From Vanilla planifolia (taxonomy: Eukaryota; Streptophyta; Magnoliopsida; Asparagales; Orchidaceae), in NCBI GenBank assembly GCA_023846275.1, contig CM043875.1:7762626-7826625 (forward strand): a stretch of DNA of 64,000 nt, in the 5' to 3' direction. Both the position numbers and the translations under genes were made by a program. The notes below the pieces were generated by a model. The model was given only the letters and a program-made list of their open reading frames with translations, ran no database searches and was not told where the DNA came from. Numbering within the stretch: the stretch's first letter is position 1; each line of letters opens with the position of its first letter. Of this stretch, positions 24,121-37,300 are shown piece after piece.

Positions 24121-24743
24121 AAAATTAAAACAAGTTTGAAGGACATATTTCCCCACAAGGACACATAAAAATAGAAATAAAAAAGGAAAGAATCTAGTGC
24201 AACCTCAACAGATAACTCAATCTTATATGCATACTTTACTATATAAAGAAGCTCCATCATTTTCCATTGTTGGAATGAGAACAATGTAATTGATTCATCG
24301 ACTATAAGAATATGAATGATTCATCATAACCTTCCACATCAAACAATTATGATGGATTAAATGGGTCATTAGTATTACTGGTAAAGAAAGATGTTAGCAA
24401 CAACAAATACATGATTTACGTAGTATTCATACAGGATTTAGCCTTTCCTACTTTATGTGTCCTGATATGTAATCTTAACTACCTTTTGCATTGAATAAAA
24501 TATAAGTTAAGTATAAAAAATGTATGTTAACACAAAGTAATGTTAAAAGAATATTTGATGTAAGAAAGCAATCCTATAGAAAAATGGAATTTGTAATCAA
24601 GGATGGCATATGTGCGATAATCTTTGGAAGAATTTTTTAGTTTTATTAAATGCAAGAGTTTGAATAATAAAATAAAATTTAATAAAGTTAAAGAAATGAT
24701 TTATCTAAATTTTAAGAAGAAAATTCTTATATGAAAGGAGAAT
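24121..24743 (+). other. Collapsed protease-to-polypurine segment of the same gypsy remnant
   Basis: After the zinc knuckle only a weak protease-like stretch can be suspected (LVKKDVSNN near 24380). By 24600 the sequence already matches the segment just before the 3' LTR of element H (ATCTTTGGAAGAATTTTTTA here, the same at about 58145). RT, RNase H and integrase are therefore deleted. The block CTAAATTTTAAGAAGAAAAT and the purine run ATGAAAGGAGAA at 24731-24742 are the polypurine region. Confidence 0.6.
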
Positions 24744-26960
24744 TATAAATTCCCAAAGATGGAGACAAGTAATTTTAATAAGTTTAAAACAATGAGATGT
24801 TAAAAACAAAAATATTAACTAATGTTTGATGATCTTGAAGAAGAAGTTATAAAATAATAAATTTGATCTAATTATATTTTTATAATTTTTATAAAATTTT
24901 CTAAAATTTTTTAATAACTTTTTAACACTAAGTTATCATATAGTATGGCATCATAAGATCATATATTAAGATTGAATGAGAGAATCAATCTGATGAATAG
25001 ATTCATAGATGGGATATTATCATACAAGTATAATTATGACAACATATAAATATGATAGAGAGCAGTTACTATTGTGGGTTAGAGTAGTTTGACAATTTAA
25101 GGGGTTTACTTTTTTAATGCTACCATAGAGTATCATATAGTATGATTAAGTAAGAAAGAGTAAATTTAAGAGAAGCGTTAAAATACACAAAAGTTGCTAA
25201 AGAGCATAAAAGAAAACCAGACCATCATATAAGGATATTAATGTATAAGAGCAAATGATCATTATAGATAAAATACAAAAGTAATAAACATATAAAAATG
25301 ATCAATTAAGAAGACAAAAGTAACTTAGTATAAAGGGTTAAGTAATAGATTGACAAATCAAATATTACGATGAACATCAATGTATAAGCATGATCAAGTG
25401 TACAATAAGCATAGTACATGAGAATCATCGAGTTATGACATAAGAAGAAGGATATATCAAATAATATAATGAGGAATTGCATAAGTACGAGATAAGGTGA
25501 ATGCCTAAGATGACTAAATAAAAATAGATTATATAAACTACTAGTGGGTTGTGTCAATACAATCAATGTTAATAAGAGAAGATTATGGGAGATTTAACTG
25601 AGTGCACAATATGATGATGGTTATCGTATAAGTACAATCTAGTAAAAAATAGTGATGTATGTAGAAAATCATCTATACATTATAGGATTAATACATATGA
25701 TATTAATAATATGATGGTTTTAAGAGTATGATAAGAAGAACTTAAGATAGGATTATGTAAGATGGAAAATCATATAATACAAAGTTGGTGATATAAAGAT
25801 AGAACTAAAAGAATTAGAAAAGATTTTAAAACTATGTTAAACATCATAGGAAGAGATAACTAGATAAGGAATCATTAGAATTAAATTATAAAGAAAGTGT
25901 AAAGTCATTATATTGAAGAAATGTGTTTGTTTAGAGAAGTTGAATGGCAAAGAATACTAATGAATAGCAAGAATAGTTATAAAAGATGTTGAAACTAAGT
26001 CATAGAGGGCATTTTGGTAAAGTTGAGAAGTCTGGCACTTATATAAAGCCAATAGAGGACGAAACAGAGAAGGAAAAAGTGTCTCCACGTGATTTGATAA
26101 AACTATGTTATTTTGTGTTTAAATCAACGATAATATGAGAAGTTGAAAGAGGAATTACACAAATTTCTAAGCCTTTGTGTGACCACTACAAATGGAAGAT
26201 AAGAGATATGCAAAACATGTATATGTTTGATATAATATATATTATAAGCTACATGTTTTATTGATTTAAAATATACCAATTGGTGCTTGTGCAAGTAAGA
26301 TTGGTATCTTTGTATCTGATTTGATGCGATATATAATGGTAGATTAGAAATCTCAAATAATATGTGAAATGTCAATTGGATGATGTTTGCTATATGTGAT
26401 TTGCATTAACATGTTGACATAATGATTTGATACATTTTTTTTAAGCATTATGATCTTTTGTTCTTTTAGTGATATGTGAAGAATGATATATAGGAGATGC
26501 TTGCCATTATTTATTTCAGACAACATAAATAATTCATGTCATAAATATATATCTTGATGTAGGATCTTGAGTAGTTAGGAAAGGTTCATATGAGAAAATT
26601 AGGGCCCTAATAAGGAAAAAGAGAAAAATAAAAAAATGAAAAGAAATATGAACTTGAAATTAAGAAAATAAAGAGAAAATATGAGTATTATATGATATTA
26701 GTAATATATGATAGTTTTATGTATAAATGGGCATGGTACATATGAGAATATATGTATAGATTTAATACACCTATGTACTTTTTAGAGACTACACATTTTT
26801 ATTTACTTCTAAATTATTATGTTCTTATATATATTATGTATTCATACTATTTTATCTACTTATAATTAGTAGTTTGCTTAATGAATATATCATGTTTAAT
26901 ACTAACTTATCTTATAGGTTAGAATACTAATAATAGTCATTAGAGGTGGGGTTTCTTACA
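24744..26960 (+). repeat. 3' LTR of the gag-only gypsy remnant (LTR C; right end approximate)
   Basis: It starts TATAAATTCCC (from TGTAACATTCCC) right after the polypurine tract. It is collinear with the LTRs of element H: the region 24790-25200 matches 58300-58720, and 26400-26530 matches about 63690-63760 (ATGATTTGATACAT). It carries the recurring quasi-palindrome TATCATATAGTATGATTA at 25131-25148. No coding sequence is supported, and open frames on the minus strand within it are chance. The right border is uncertain because no target duplication was found. Confidence 0.65.
26039..26046 (+). promoter_or_regulatory. TATA box in LTR C
   Basis: TTATATAAAGCC, about 1.3 kb into the LTR, at the place equivalent to TATA boxes at 55433 and 63313 in the sister LTRs. 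Confidence 0.55.
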
Positions 26961-27900
26961 AATCATTGGAAAAGGAGCTTGAGTAAAATTACTTTATTTT
27001 GTTAGCTCTATAATAGAATTTATATAAGAGAAGCTTGCGATGTATTTGTATGTTAGATAATGTATAAGAATATTTTTTACATTTGATGTTGATATGATCA
27101 CTTTAAGCCTTGTGTATTGCTATTTATTCAATTATTCTTTTATAATGAATGGTAGTTCTTTTGATCTTTTTATCACATTGGCCTAACTTTAGATTATATT
27201 CTCAAGTTTTTGCTACACACTCAATGATTACATGATTTTTTTGTATTTTTATAATACTTTATTAGGTTTATTTATTTTTTAGATGGGCATTACATGACAG
27301 GGTGAAATTAGAATGGAAAGGTTAAGACCTAGGAGTGACTCTTAAGTGAGGATATTGAAATACCATGTATATGACCTTTTTTTATTATAGTAATTATTGG
27401 AATTTGTTTAAAAGTTGGATATTTAGTTATTAAAAGAACTGGAATAATTCTAAATTAAGGAATAACTATGAGGAATTCAAAGAAAAAAAATCTTAAGTCA
27501 ATGCAATAAAAAAGAGATGGCTTAGTAAAGGTGTAGAGTCCTCTAACTCAAATGTAATCCTCTTCTCCAAGACCTAGCAAAAACTATAAAGAAGGCTTCC
27601 ATGCAAAAATAAGTAGGCTAAACAATTTTATAGAATGCAATATCCTCACTTTTTAGGTTTAATCTATTGATAACAAAGAATTGGTTAATCTACATAAGTA
27701 GAATATTTGATGGGATAACATACCCATAAGACAATAAGGTGCCATTTGTTTCATTAGTCCTTAATGAGACTATTATTTTGAGATGGGAATCTTGTGACCA
27801 CTTGGGATTTAGAGATTTCTTAATAAGCGACATCTCATGAGGTGGATTTGCTACTGACTCTAAAAAGTGGTATGTAGCACATCTACTAGAGAAAAATTAA
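26961..27900. other. Unassigned AT-rich stretch
   Basis: Lies between LTR C and a gag-like segment. No repeat partner, family block or promoter was recognised. It may hold the leader of the next gypsy remnant. Confidence 0.35.
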
Positions 27901-28420
27901 ACTAAGAGAAGAACTACATAGTCCTAAAGTAAGGGGATGTGTAAGTGACCAACTACAAAAGAAGGTTCTCATTTTCTTGATCGTCTATATAACATAGGTG
28001 GTGAGCCTAAAGGATGGTTTGTCTTCAATTAAGGGCTGAGGGAATCCATAAGAGACTCTTTAATCACCTATAAGACTAGTGATTATGCTGAGCTTATGAA
28101 GCAAGCTAGAATAGTGAAACAAGAGTTAGAGTCTTTGAAACATGCAAAATTATAATAAAGAAATAAGAGGCATCTATGTTAGTGAAGAGATCTAACCCTT
28201 ATAAGAAAATCTTCCATCAAGGAAAAATGATAGATGATTTGGCCACTTCTAACATAATTAATAAGGCTTTAGTGTTGGTAGCAACAACATGGATACTAAG
28301 TCTAATAAGAAGATACCTTAGTGTGTAAACTATTAGAGATACCATATTATGTAAACTATAAGAAGGCTAACTTGAATGTTTTACCAATGGAGAGCTATGC
28401 CATTTACCAAAGCTTTGGTC
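27901..28420 (+). pseudogene. Possible Ty3/gypsy gag fragment
   Basis: A plus-strand frame reads FLDRLYNIGGEPKGWFVFN, a stop, GLRESIRDSL, then DYAELMKQARIVKQELE. The pattern of a GLR..IR...L motif followed by a helix with an A..A...E.ELE rhythm is what plant gag proteins show after the capsid core. No zinc knuckle could be confirmed downstream and stops are frequent. A plausible but weak call. Confidence 0.4.
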
Positions 28421-31030
28421 AAGTTGTTAGTAGGGGTGATCAACCAATAAGATGCTCCTTTTGAAACAAATGTGATAGCATGTATTGTGATCTTTTAGTA
28501 GTTACCAATAGTTGTTTTTTTATTATGCTACATTGCATTCATTTATATCCTATCATGTTCTTAATGCATTGATTATTAAATTAAAATAAATGAGTAGCCC
28601 TTTGCTTATGAAATTGTCTAATAGGAGTCAATTTTGAGTGGATAAATTTGTTTATGAAGAAATAAAAATAGAATGCAAGAAATTTTCTATTTAATTATTT
28701 AAATTTCCCTTATTTAAATTTGTCATTATTTTAAGCATGAATTGATTGTATGAACATCAACTAATCATTGAATGTGTAGAAAAAAAATTCAATTGATAAC
28801 TCTAGGTGAAGAAGAAGTGGACTATTGAGGTGCCCACCCAACCTTTCATAAGTCCTTTGCCATACTATCTAATTCTTTTACATCTTTTTCTCTTTGAAAT
28901 ACACTTTTTTTAAATTAAAATCATGAAAAATCACATCAAAACCCTTTTTTCATGTTCAAAATATGAAAACCTTGTTAAGTCATAACAAAAACAATTTAAA
29001 ACTTTTATAATTTGAATTCACATCCAAAATACTTTAAATAAGGCTATCAAATTGTTTAAAACAAGGTTGTTCTTACATCTCTTTTGAAACAAGTTTCAAA
29101 AAACATATCAAAATAAATTTCGTGTACATATCCATCAATTAAGGTAAAAATAAAGTGCTGAAACAATAGTTACACCAATAATAATAAAAGAACATAACTT
29201 TTATGTCAAGTATACATGATGTTAACACTCACAACACCTTGGTAATTTATAACCTGAAAGTGTTAAGCCAAATACAAGTAGGATTAGCCATCACTAGCTC
29301 AGTGGCAAAAAACATGTATATATATATGTAAAGTATTATAATTTTTTGCCATATTACATGCTAGGTCAATTACAAACATATAACATAGAATAGTTATTAA
29401 TGAGAAATGTAAAGAAAATACTGAATTCTATGTAAAATATTTTAATTCTTTAATATTTTTATCTCATTTTAAATTGGTATAAGCCAAAGTCTTTCATCAT
29501 AGCTTGGGCATAATTCTCAAAACGCGTCATTCTAAGTAAATAGTCCTAATGAATGACTCTTTTGAATTGTCATTAAAACCATTACTCCAAAATAGTAGTT
29601 GTCACTTTAGACAACAATACAACTTTTCAAATTTTCAATTTTTTTCCTATAAAAAATCATTATTATTATCTTTTTTTATCTTTATTTTATCTCTTTTTAC
29701 ATCTTTATCTTTTTCACTTTCATTCATTTCACAAAAAGGTTAATGTACAAAAACACCTTGTATATTTTTTTAGTTAAAAATAAAATGGTGCTTACATTAA
29801 TTCCTATATTTCTCTATCAATAGATTTTAAATGACTAATCATTCTAATTTTTTAATGGAGATAATAATCATCATAAAAGAGTGATGGTCTATAAGAAGTA
29901 GTGTCAACCAAATTTACTAAAGAATCAACTTGAGCCATAGATCATTTGAAGAATTTCTTCTCATAAGATAGGAACATCTCTTTGATACAAATTGAAATAT
30001 GGTTCAACAAGAGGGATAGTGAATTACTAAGAATAAAAATTTTGATTTCTTATAAAAATATTTTAAAAAATAATTTAATAGTAATTTTAAAGGTTATAAC
30101 AAATCTCTAAAAATGATTTTGTATAAATTTTAATTTTGTTTAAAAACATGTTAATTTTTTATGAAAATTGTGTAATAAAAAAATAAAAAATAATTAAATT
30201 GTATAGTAAGATCTTTATATGATTTGGCTTAAACCAAGCCTACATCCACTCCTGATAAAAATCAAGCAAAACTAAAAACTCAATATAGGTCTTTTACTAA
30301 AAGATGAGTAGGTTAAACCCTCATAACAAACGAAAAAATAAGACAGATTACTATGACCTTACAATAAAATCAATGGGATGGGCTACAACAGCCTTACAAT
30401 GAATAAGATTGAAAAGAAAATATTTGGTGAGATAAAATCAAAATTAATACTAACAAAATCTATGCTTGTTAAAATGATTAAAAAGGTATAAATATTTTAA
30501 TTAAATCAATTAAGAATAAAAAATTAATTACTTAGTAGACTCACTATAGAATAAAATTTTAGAAGTTTGATAAGTGAATGACACAGTAGTGTGTGGAAGT
30601 GCAATGAGAATGGGCTACTAACTATTTGAACATTTTTACTTGAAATGTTTTTTAGATCACATAAAAATTTATCTCTAAATTTCATACAAAAATTATTCTA
30701 TTTATAGGAAATTTTTAATGGCTAAAAGTACTTACCAAATATACTAAAGAGCTGTTATTGTTTCACCATGTTCATAAAGTTTAATTAAAAAATTATTGTT
30801 TAATTAAAAGTTTTAACGGCTTGAAATAACAACTAAAAGAGTTGTTGTCTAGAGTCGTTCTATCAGAATGTCTAGGACTGTTTGATCTCAAAAACTACAT
30901 GACCAGATGTTTAAAATTCAACTAATGCTATTTAGATATAAGATTTCATATAGATCTTTAGATTTGAATCTTGATCAGATGGCCAAATCTTAATCTAATG
31001 CAAGGATAAAAGATGGCCCATGCGATCAAA
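28421..31030. other. Unassigned AT-rich region
   Basis: No protein family block or LTR partner was found over this 2.6 kb. Visible features are a short TA repeat near 29316-29328 and a T-rich, CT-rich run at about 29636-29740. The open frame 29549-29743 follows that composition and looks like chance. The region may be LTR sequence of the downstream gypsy pol remnant at 31960, but there is no second copy to test this. Confidence 0.4.
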
Positions 31031-31048
31031 AATTGATGCTATAGAAAG

Positions 31049-31060
31049 GAGTATATAAAT
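31049..31060 (+). promoter_or_regulatory. Strong TATA-like box, probable LTR or transposon promoter
   Basis: GAGTATATAAATAGGC is an excellent match to a plant TATA box and stands out from its surroundings. It lies about 900 bp before the gypsy pol remnant at 31960, on the same strand, so the simplest reading is the promoter of that element's degraded 5' LTR. No gene with an intact frame follows. Confidence 0.45.
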
Positions 31061-31955
31061 AGGCATTATAGAAAGGTGGAGAAGATCAGGATCGTTTGAT
31101 CACAAAATTACACAATTGGATTGTTCTAATTCCTCCTAAAATTTAGAAATGAGCTATGTAGAAACAAATCTTTGCTTTAATCCTACATTACAAATAAGAA
31201 AATGAATATTTTGTTTTTAAAAATTTGTCTGATTAGGTAAGGCAGCCTGTTGTGGGTTAGCTATCCTTGGTTCACTTGGGAAGTCATTATCCTTATGACC
31301 AGTGATTAGTTACACTTAATTTATGGAAGTGAGATTAATAACCTGATTCATGTTCTAGATTTGGGTTCTCGATCTATTTGTTGTATCGAATAGGTTCAGG
31401 TTTAATTGCATTGACCTAAAATGGCTTGTAAAAAGATATCAAAAAGTTAGGTAAGTTTTTAAATTTTACTTATTAATTAAAACAATTATAACATATTTTT
31501 TGTAATAAATTAATTAAGGATTTCTAAATATTATTAAGATAAAATAATGATAAAGATAATAAAAGATGATGGATAAAAAATATTAGAAACCTAAGCATTT
31601 TTCTAAGATAATTAATTTTAATTTAATTTGTATCTTATAATAAATATTTAAATCAAACTTAATATTCTAATTAAGGTGAAAAAGTTAAAATATCCAAAAT
31701 TAAAAACAAAATTTATGTCTTGGTGGTTTGTGACTCCAATCAAGATAATCTTCATGCGATTTGACATTTGGTCATCTTCTTCTTTTAGTTCTTTCACGAA
31801 TACGAGCATCGACTACTTAAAATCTGAAAATTTACTTAAGAAAATTTATTAGTAATAATTAGGGTTTGTTATCATTAAACAAAACATCATTACTATAGAT
31901 AAATAATGCAACATAAACTTCCTTATAAGTTTAGACTTTTAGAATTAATTAAAGT
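31061..31955. other. Unassigned region upstream of gypsy pol remnant 3
   Basis: Less AT-rich at 31220-31430 than the surrounding DNA (for example GGCAGCCTGTTGTGGGTTAG). No coding segment and no repeat partner seen. Possibly LTR and leader of the element whose pol begins at about 31960. Confidence 0.35.
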
Positions 31956-31959
31956 GAAA

Positions 31960-32640
31960 CTTCAAGTTCAAGAGTTGTTGTGGATTATTCACTCATTCTT
32001 TAGGATTGCAGTTTGAGGATATGTGTAGATTATCATGAGTTAAATAAGCCACTCTTAAGAATTAATGATCTATTTGCTCAATAACAAATATTATAATATT
32101 CTCCAAGATAGATCAAAGAACAGAGATCTAAGTATTATTAGTTGAAAATTAAAGAAGTGGATATAGCTAAGACTACTTTTAGAACACATTTTAAGAATTT
32201 TGAGGCTTTGCTTTTTTGGTCTTACAAATGCACATGAGAAATTTATAAATTTAATGAGTAAGAATTTTAAGAAATTTTGGAATTATTTTGTAATCATTTT
32301 TATAGATGATACTCGTATATGTTCTATGTACCCAAAAGAACATGTATTTCATTTACTCACTATGTTGTAGACCTTATAAGAGTTCAATTATATGCAAAAT
32401 TTTCTAAGTGTGAAAATTCTATTTATTTAAGGAGATATTTTTCAGACATTCAATTAATGCAACAGGGATTTTTGTCGACTTTCAAAAGATTTTAGCCATT
32501 ATTGGTTGTCCTAAACCCATTTCTATTTCATAGATATAGAGTTTTTTTTAGGTCTAACCAATTATTACTAAAAATTTGTGCATGGATCCTACTAGATAGC
32601 TTAAGTATTGGCAAGATTTACCTAAAAAGATGTGAAATTT
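31960..32640 (+). pseudogene. Ty3/gypsy reverse transcriptase, decayed (gypsy remnant 3)
   Basis: This is an RT remnant. LRICVDYHELNKP at about 32004-32045 matches the block (L)R.CIDYRELNK. IKEVDIAKTTFRTHF at about 32148-32195 matches I.EEDI.KTAFRTRYG. NHFYR...-type frames lead into VIIFIDDTRICS at 32290-32325 with both catalytic Asp codons kept (32305-32310). VQLYAKFSKCENSIYL at about 32379-32430 is the very typical HQLYAKFSKCEFWL block. The finger and thigh parts are in different frames with stops. The upstream gag and protease were not recognised. Confidence 0.85.
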
Positions 32641-32912
32641 GAATGAGATGACTATTAGAAGAATAATTGAATAAAGTTGAAAGAAAAATTGATAACTCTA
32701 ATCTTAGTGTTGCTAGAAGGATGTGACATATACTAAATCTTTTGTGATGTTTCACTCTAGATGATTGGCTATGTGTTGAAGTAGAATGATAAAAGTTTTG
32801 CTTGTGCTTCAAGGAAACTAAAAAATCATGAGGGGAATTAGTTAGTACGAAATTTAGAATTGGTTGTTATAGTTTTTAGCTTGAAAACTTGGAGGTATAC
32901 ATTAAAAACCTA
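32641..32912 (+). pseudogene. Ty3/gypsy RNase H, decayed (gypsy remnant 3)
   Basis: Continuous with the RT above. CASRKLKNHEGN at 32804-32838, then LVRNLELVVIVFSLKTW to about 32895, matches YASRQLK.HE.NYP.HDLELAAVVFALK.WRHYL, the most conserved RNase H block of plant gypsy elements. Individual catalytic residues upstream cannot all be placed. Confidence 0.8.
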
Positions 32913-32929
32913 ACGAAATATTACAACCC

Positions 32930-33290
32930 TTTCCTATATCAATGTGAATGTGGGAAAGAATTTTAATGCCTTTTATTTTAGGTTTTCTAAGACTAACTAA
33001 GAAATAGATGCCATATGGGTAGTTGTAGACAAATTTAATAAAGATAAAATACTTTTATTAAGACAAGTTATATGATGAAGAAATTGGCGTGATGTTATAT
33101 AGAACAAGTAGTGAAATCACATGGACTGTCAAAATCAATAATGCCTAATTAGGATTCTAAACCATTTTTAATTTTTGAGAAAATTATAAGAGATACTTAG
33201 AACCAATTAAAATGTAGTATAGCATTCCATCCTAAAAAAAATATCCGAATAGAATAGATGATCAATATATTAAAAGACATTTTATTATTG
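32930..33290 (+). pseudogene. Ty3/gypsy integrase core fragment (gypsy remnant 3)
   Basis: MPFILGFLRLTKK at about 32968-33005 matches MDFV.GLPR(T). IDAIWVVVDKFNK is recognisable across frames at 33005-33040 (family DAIWVIVDRLTKSAHFLP). YNIPS..KKYPNRIDDQYIKR at about 33215-33265 is a decayed FHPQTDGQSERTIQ. The N-terminal zinc finger is missing and the frame ends at about 33290, where unrelated sequence begins. No chromodomain follows. Confidence 0.7.
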
Positions 33291-34399
33291 AGCTCATAGA
33301 AAAGTAAATCTTACAAGAGGGATGAATTATGTGATTGTGAGAATATTAAAAACCTTTTAAAAAAAATTTAACAACTATAAATTTTTATTCTTATAAAACA
33401 TTTTCCATGAAAAATGATTATTATGGAATAAAAATAAGAAAATCAAGTACACTAAGTGAGCAAATTCAGCCATAATTTTTAAGTGGTTTCACTAAACTCA
33501 TGTATAGATCCACCCTCAGTCAATCCAACTAAGGTTCCACTAAAAACTAGTCCTTTTATCACACTTAGTAAAGGAAAACCTTATAAATAACCATACTCTT
33601 TTGCCTCAATAGGCATGACTAAATTGCATACAAGTAGTGCTCAGAGGAGCCTCCAATAGCAAACACTAACATAAGTTACAAGCGCTAAAAGGAAACAAGA
33701 GTATAGCACTTAAAATTTTATAATATAACAATTATACATCAGACCCTTAAATCATATGTAAAACATAACTAGAAATGATGGGATCAAAGTGAGTAATGCA
33801 AATAAAATACAGATGAAACAAAATGAGCTTAAATATATTGTAGTTAACACATAATAGCCTTATCCTAGAGTGTGAAAATAAAGTTTAATATTTTAGCCTC
33901 TCAAAGAATTTGTAAGTGATTTTTCAACTTATTTTATTTTGGATGCACTCATATTTTTATTCCTTAAGTGCTTATAACTAATTATAATAAATGTAATGAT
34001 GGAAATTACATCCTTGAAATGATAAAAGTAGCTATTATAGTCTTGATTTGTGTTCATTTAAATACGATTAGGTGTTCCAACTGGGGTAATAAGTAGATAG
34101 AGTTGCTCATTCGAAGAGCATTAGTCCAACTAGTTGAAATTTACTTAAAATGTATTATATGAGTATAATCAATCACATCGTACTATATGATTACCACTTG
34201 TTATATGCTCTCAAGTTCGATTCTTATATTATATTGACTTTGACAAGATGTTCAGAAAGATCGCACAAATACAAAACAATTATATCTATTAGTTTTGTTA
34301 ATAATTCTTGAGTTGTGTATGTCTAATAAAAGAATTGTATGTGTATAATGAAGAAATTAGCTTATCTAAGCTACTACTTGAGTATTATCTCTTTTAAAT
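33291..34399. other. Unassigned region
   Basis: No family block was recognised. The part 33480-33720 has higher sequence complexity and slightly higher GC than its surroundings (for example GTGCTCAGAGGAGCCTCCAA) but no open frame. The part 34160-34200 contains CATCGTACTATATGATTACC, the quasi-palindromic word seen in the gypsy LTRs, so it may be a further LTR fragment on the minus strand. Confidence 0.4.
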
Positions 34400-37300
34400 C
34401 CTTAGCTCAAACCCTTATAGTCAACACTTTATTCTCTAAGCTGGGTTCACATAAGGTCTATTAGTGACTCTCTTACCTCATTAGCCAACTAGAGTCATTC
34501 TACCCTTCCCAAAGGCCTCTCCAAACCATCATCTGATGTTTAAATCCATGGTATAAGAGCCTGATTCAAGGATACTCATGACCTTACCTATCAAGTTAAG
34601 CTACATCATGGTTTAGCAAGAATCCAAGAAAATAATTATCCCTTTAGTCGAGCCTAGCACCACTATTAAGGCCAAAACTTAGCTCTTTATCTCAACCAAC
34701 TCTCATCGAAGGTCAAACTGAGAACCTCATCAAATCACAACCTTATCCCAAGTGTACTCAAGGTTTCACCAAGTGCTTGATGTTCTTAATCCAACCCTAG
34801 TTTCTATCTTAGAGTTTTTAACACAAAATCAAAGTCCATAGGAATTAATAGCCCTAGCTCAATCTATTATATACCTAATTACTAAGCCATTCTTAACCTC
34901 ATCCAAGATTCATTAAAGTCATAACTTACTTTTAACCTTAATTAAGGTACCTATGTTTTTAGCCTTATTAAATTCAGACATAATATATTTAAATTTAAAA
35001 TCTTAGACATTCAAATTTTTAAATCTAGAAAATTCAAATTTAAAATCCTAGAATTTTGTAGTCATTCAAATTGGTCTTTAGACCTAGCATATGCTAACCA
35101 AGCTTATTAGTTAACTTAAGCATTTTCTAATTCCATTATCCTTCTTAATCAAACTATGTTCTCTTTTGTCAAGCTTCACTAAGACTCACACATGAAATTA
35201 GCCTTCTTTTATGGTGATATCGGCACTCCCAAGACCTTTTCACAAGGAACCCAAGAACTCGCCTTTGCACTAAATCCATCCAAGGTCCTTTCTAAGGCTC
35301 TTCATGCATCTTAACTTATAGTCGATCCCTTCTACTAAACCTCAAGGCTTAACCCAAGGCAAATAGCCCATTTAGCTACCAAAATAAATCACAAGGTTTC
35401 GTTATTGAAGGAAATCTTACTTGTGATTTATAGTAATATCTTTTGACATTGTTTCAAAATAAAGCTTATGTTAACATACTAGAATTTTATCAAGTAATGT
35501 TAATTGATCTTACTTAGGTTCTAAACCACAACTTCATGGCAAAATTTGAGCTCTTCTAAAGAAAAACATAATTTACATGCTTATCACAATAAGCATAATC
35601 ATGATAGAACATTTTGTTTACAAATCCAAGAAATAGTTTTTTTTTCTTATGAAGCATGATTGAAAAATTCAGCAAATTATCATCATGAAAATTCATGAGT
35701 AATATGTACTAAATAAACATTTAGCAATCATACATTTCAAAAAGTCATTATAATAAGTAATAAACCACAATCCAACATGATTATATCTTAAAGATTATTA
35801 TAAAATGTGATAATTCTTCTTAAGAAAAAATCGTGCTATCATTTTAAGTGATCGCATTCATAATTTATATTCTTAATAAACCTTAAAATATTACTTCAAT
35901 AAGGCATGAATTTAACTAAGAAGATCAACACAACATACCATGATGAGTCTCAATTTCTTCTAGCTCATGGTTGAAATTTTATCATAATAAACCAAGAATT
36001 TGACTTATCATTAATCAAATTTATTAGTTTTTTGAGTTTCAATTAACTTTTTAACAATCAAAGCCATGAGATAATTAACAATGGCATAACAAATTTTGAT
36101 CACAAAGTTTCCTTTCATTCCAACGTGAAATAATTGCATCAATTCAATGTTTTTACTAAAGAATGTACTAAAATAATTATCAAAATTTCTATTACAATAA
36201 GAACTTAAATTTTTCATGCATCATTTCCCAGCAACATCATGAAGGTTTGTCCAAGCATTTTACATAATTTCTAATTAGCTAAATTCATGTAATTAATGCT
36301 TGAATCATTAAAGTAATCTCATGTAAACATGAGCATGCATTTTAATCACCAAAATAGAAACATTCTGAGTTAGTTACCATTAATATGGGTTAAATTCAAT
36401 ATGTAAAATCTCAATTTTAAGAGCAAAAAACCAATCTTGAGCTTAACCAAAATTCTATTTACATTCATGGTAACAAATTACTTCATTTTATTAACCTAGA
36501 ATGCTTCTAGATTTATATGGAAAACAATAATATCTTCACTTCTTAACTAGCATGGAAATTCTCCTTTTTGTTCCTGGCTTTCAACTTATTTTCCTTGGCT
36601 TCTCTCAAGTAAGTGTATTTAGAAGCATTCATGTTTATGGTTTTGCTAAAATTCTAACCCTCACAACCTAAAACCTTATATAACATTCACGCAAGGGATA
36701 TTGCATAAGCTGGCTAAGATATCTCTACCTGTGTCCTTATCTTAAAGGTTAATGCACTCTAAGGCTTAACTAAATCATCAATTTCTTGTCCCTTAACTAA
36801 CTCTATCCATATCATTTTATCCCATTACACCTAAGATGATTTAATTCCAAATGATTAGGATCAAAAGCCACTTGAATACAAAAGTTGGTTTATTTAGTAT
36901 TTCCAAATCATATTAACACTATACCTATATTATATTTTGCAATGAACTAAATCTATTTTACTGACCAATAGTTCACTGATGGTAATTGCATGATCCAACA
37001 TTCGTACATGCACAATACATTGCACGCCATAATCACCCATCATAACATGAAGATTCTCTTATGTAATGCCTCTCTTAACTAATCATAATTATATAGTATA
37101 TCCAATCATATTATAAGTTCCTCAACTCACTTAATATTGCTCACTAGACTTAGAACAGTTTCCTTCTTTTATTATTGTACTTGTATGATCCATAAATTCT
37201 TGCATGTATGATCATAGTGTTACTTGGATTGACTTTATTTTTTACATTGATGTCCTATTCCTATGGTGTGATGAGCCTGGTATGATCACTAACCCATTCA

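Noticed and set aside
23790..24284. The longest open frame in the window (164 codons, minus strand)
   Set aside because: It lies antisense to the gypsy gag and its zinc knuckle, is rich in Phe, Leu and Ile as expected from the reverse of A-rich DNA, and has no family pattern.
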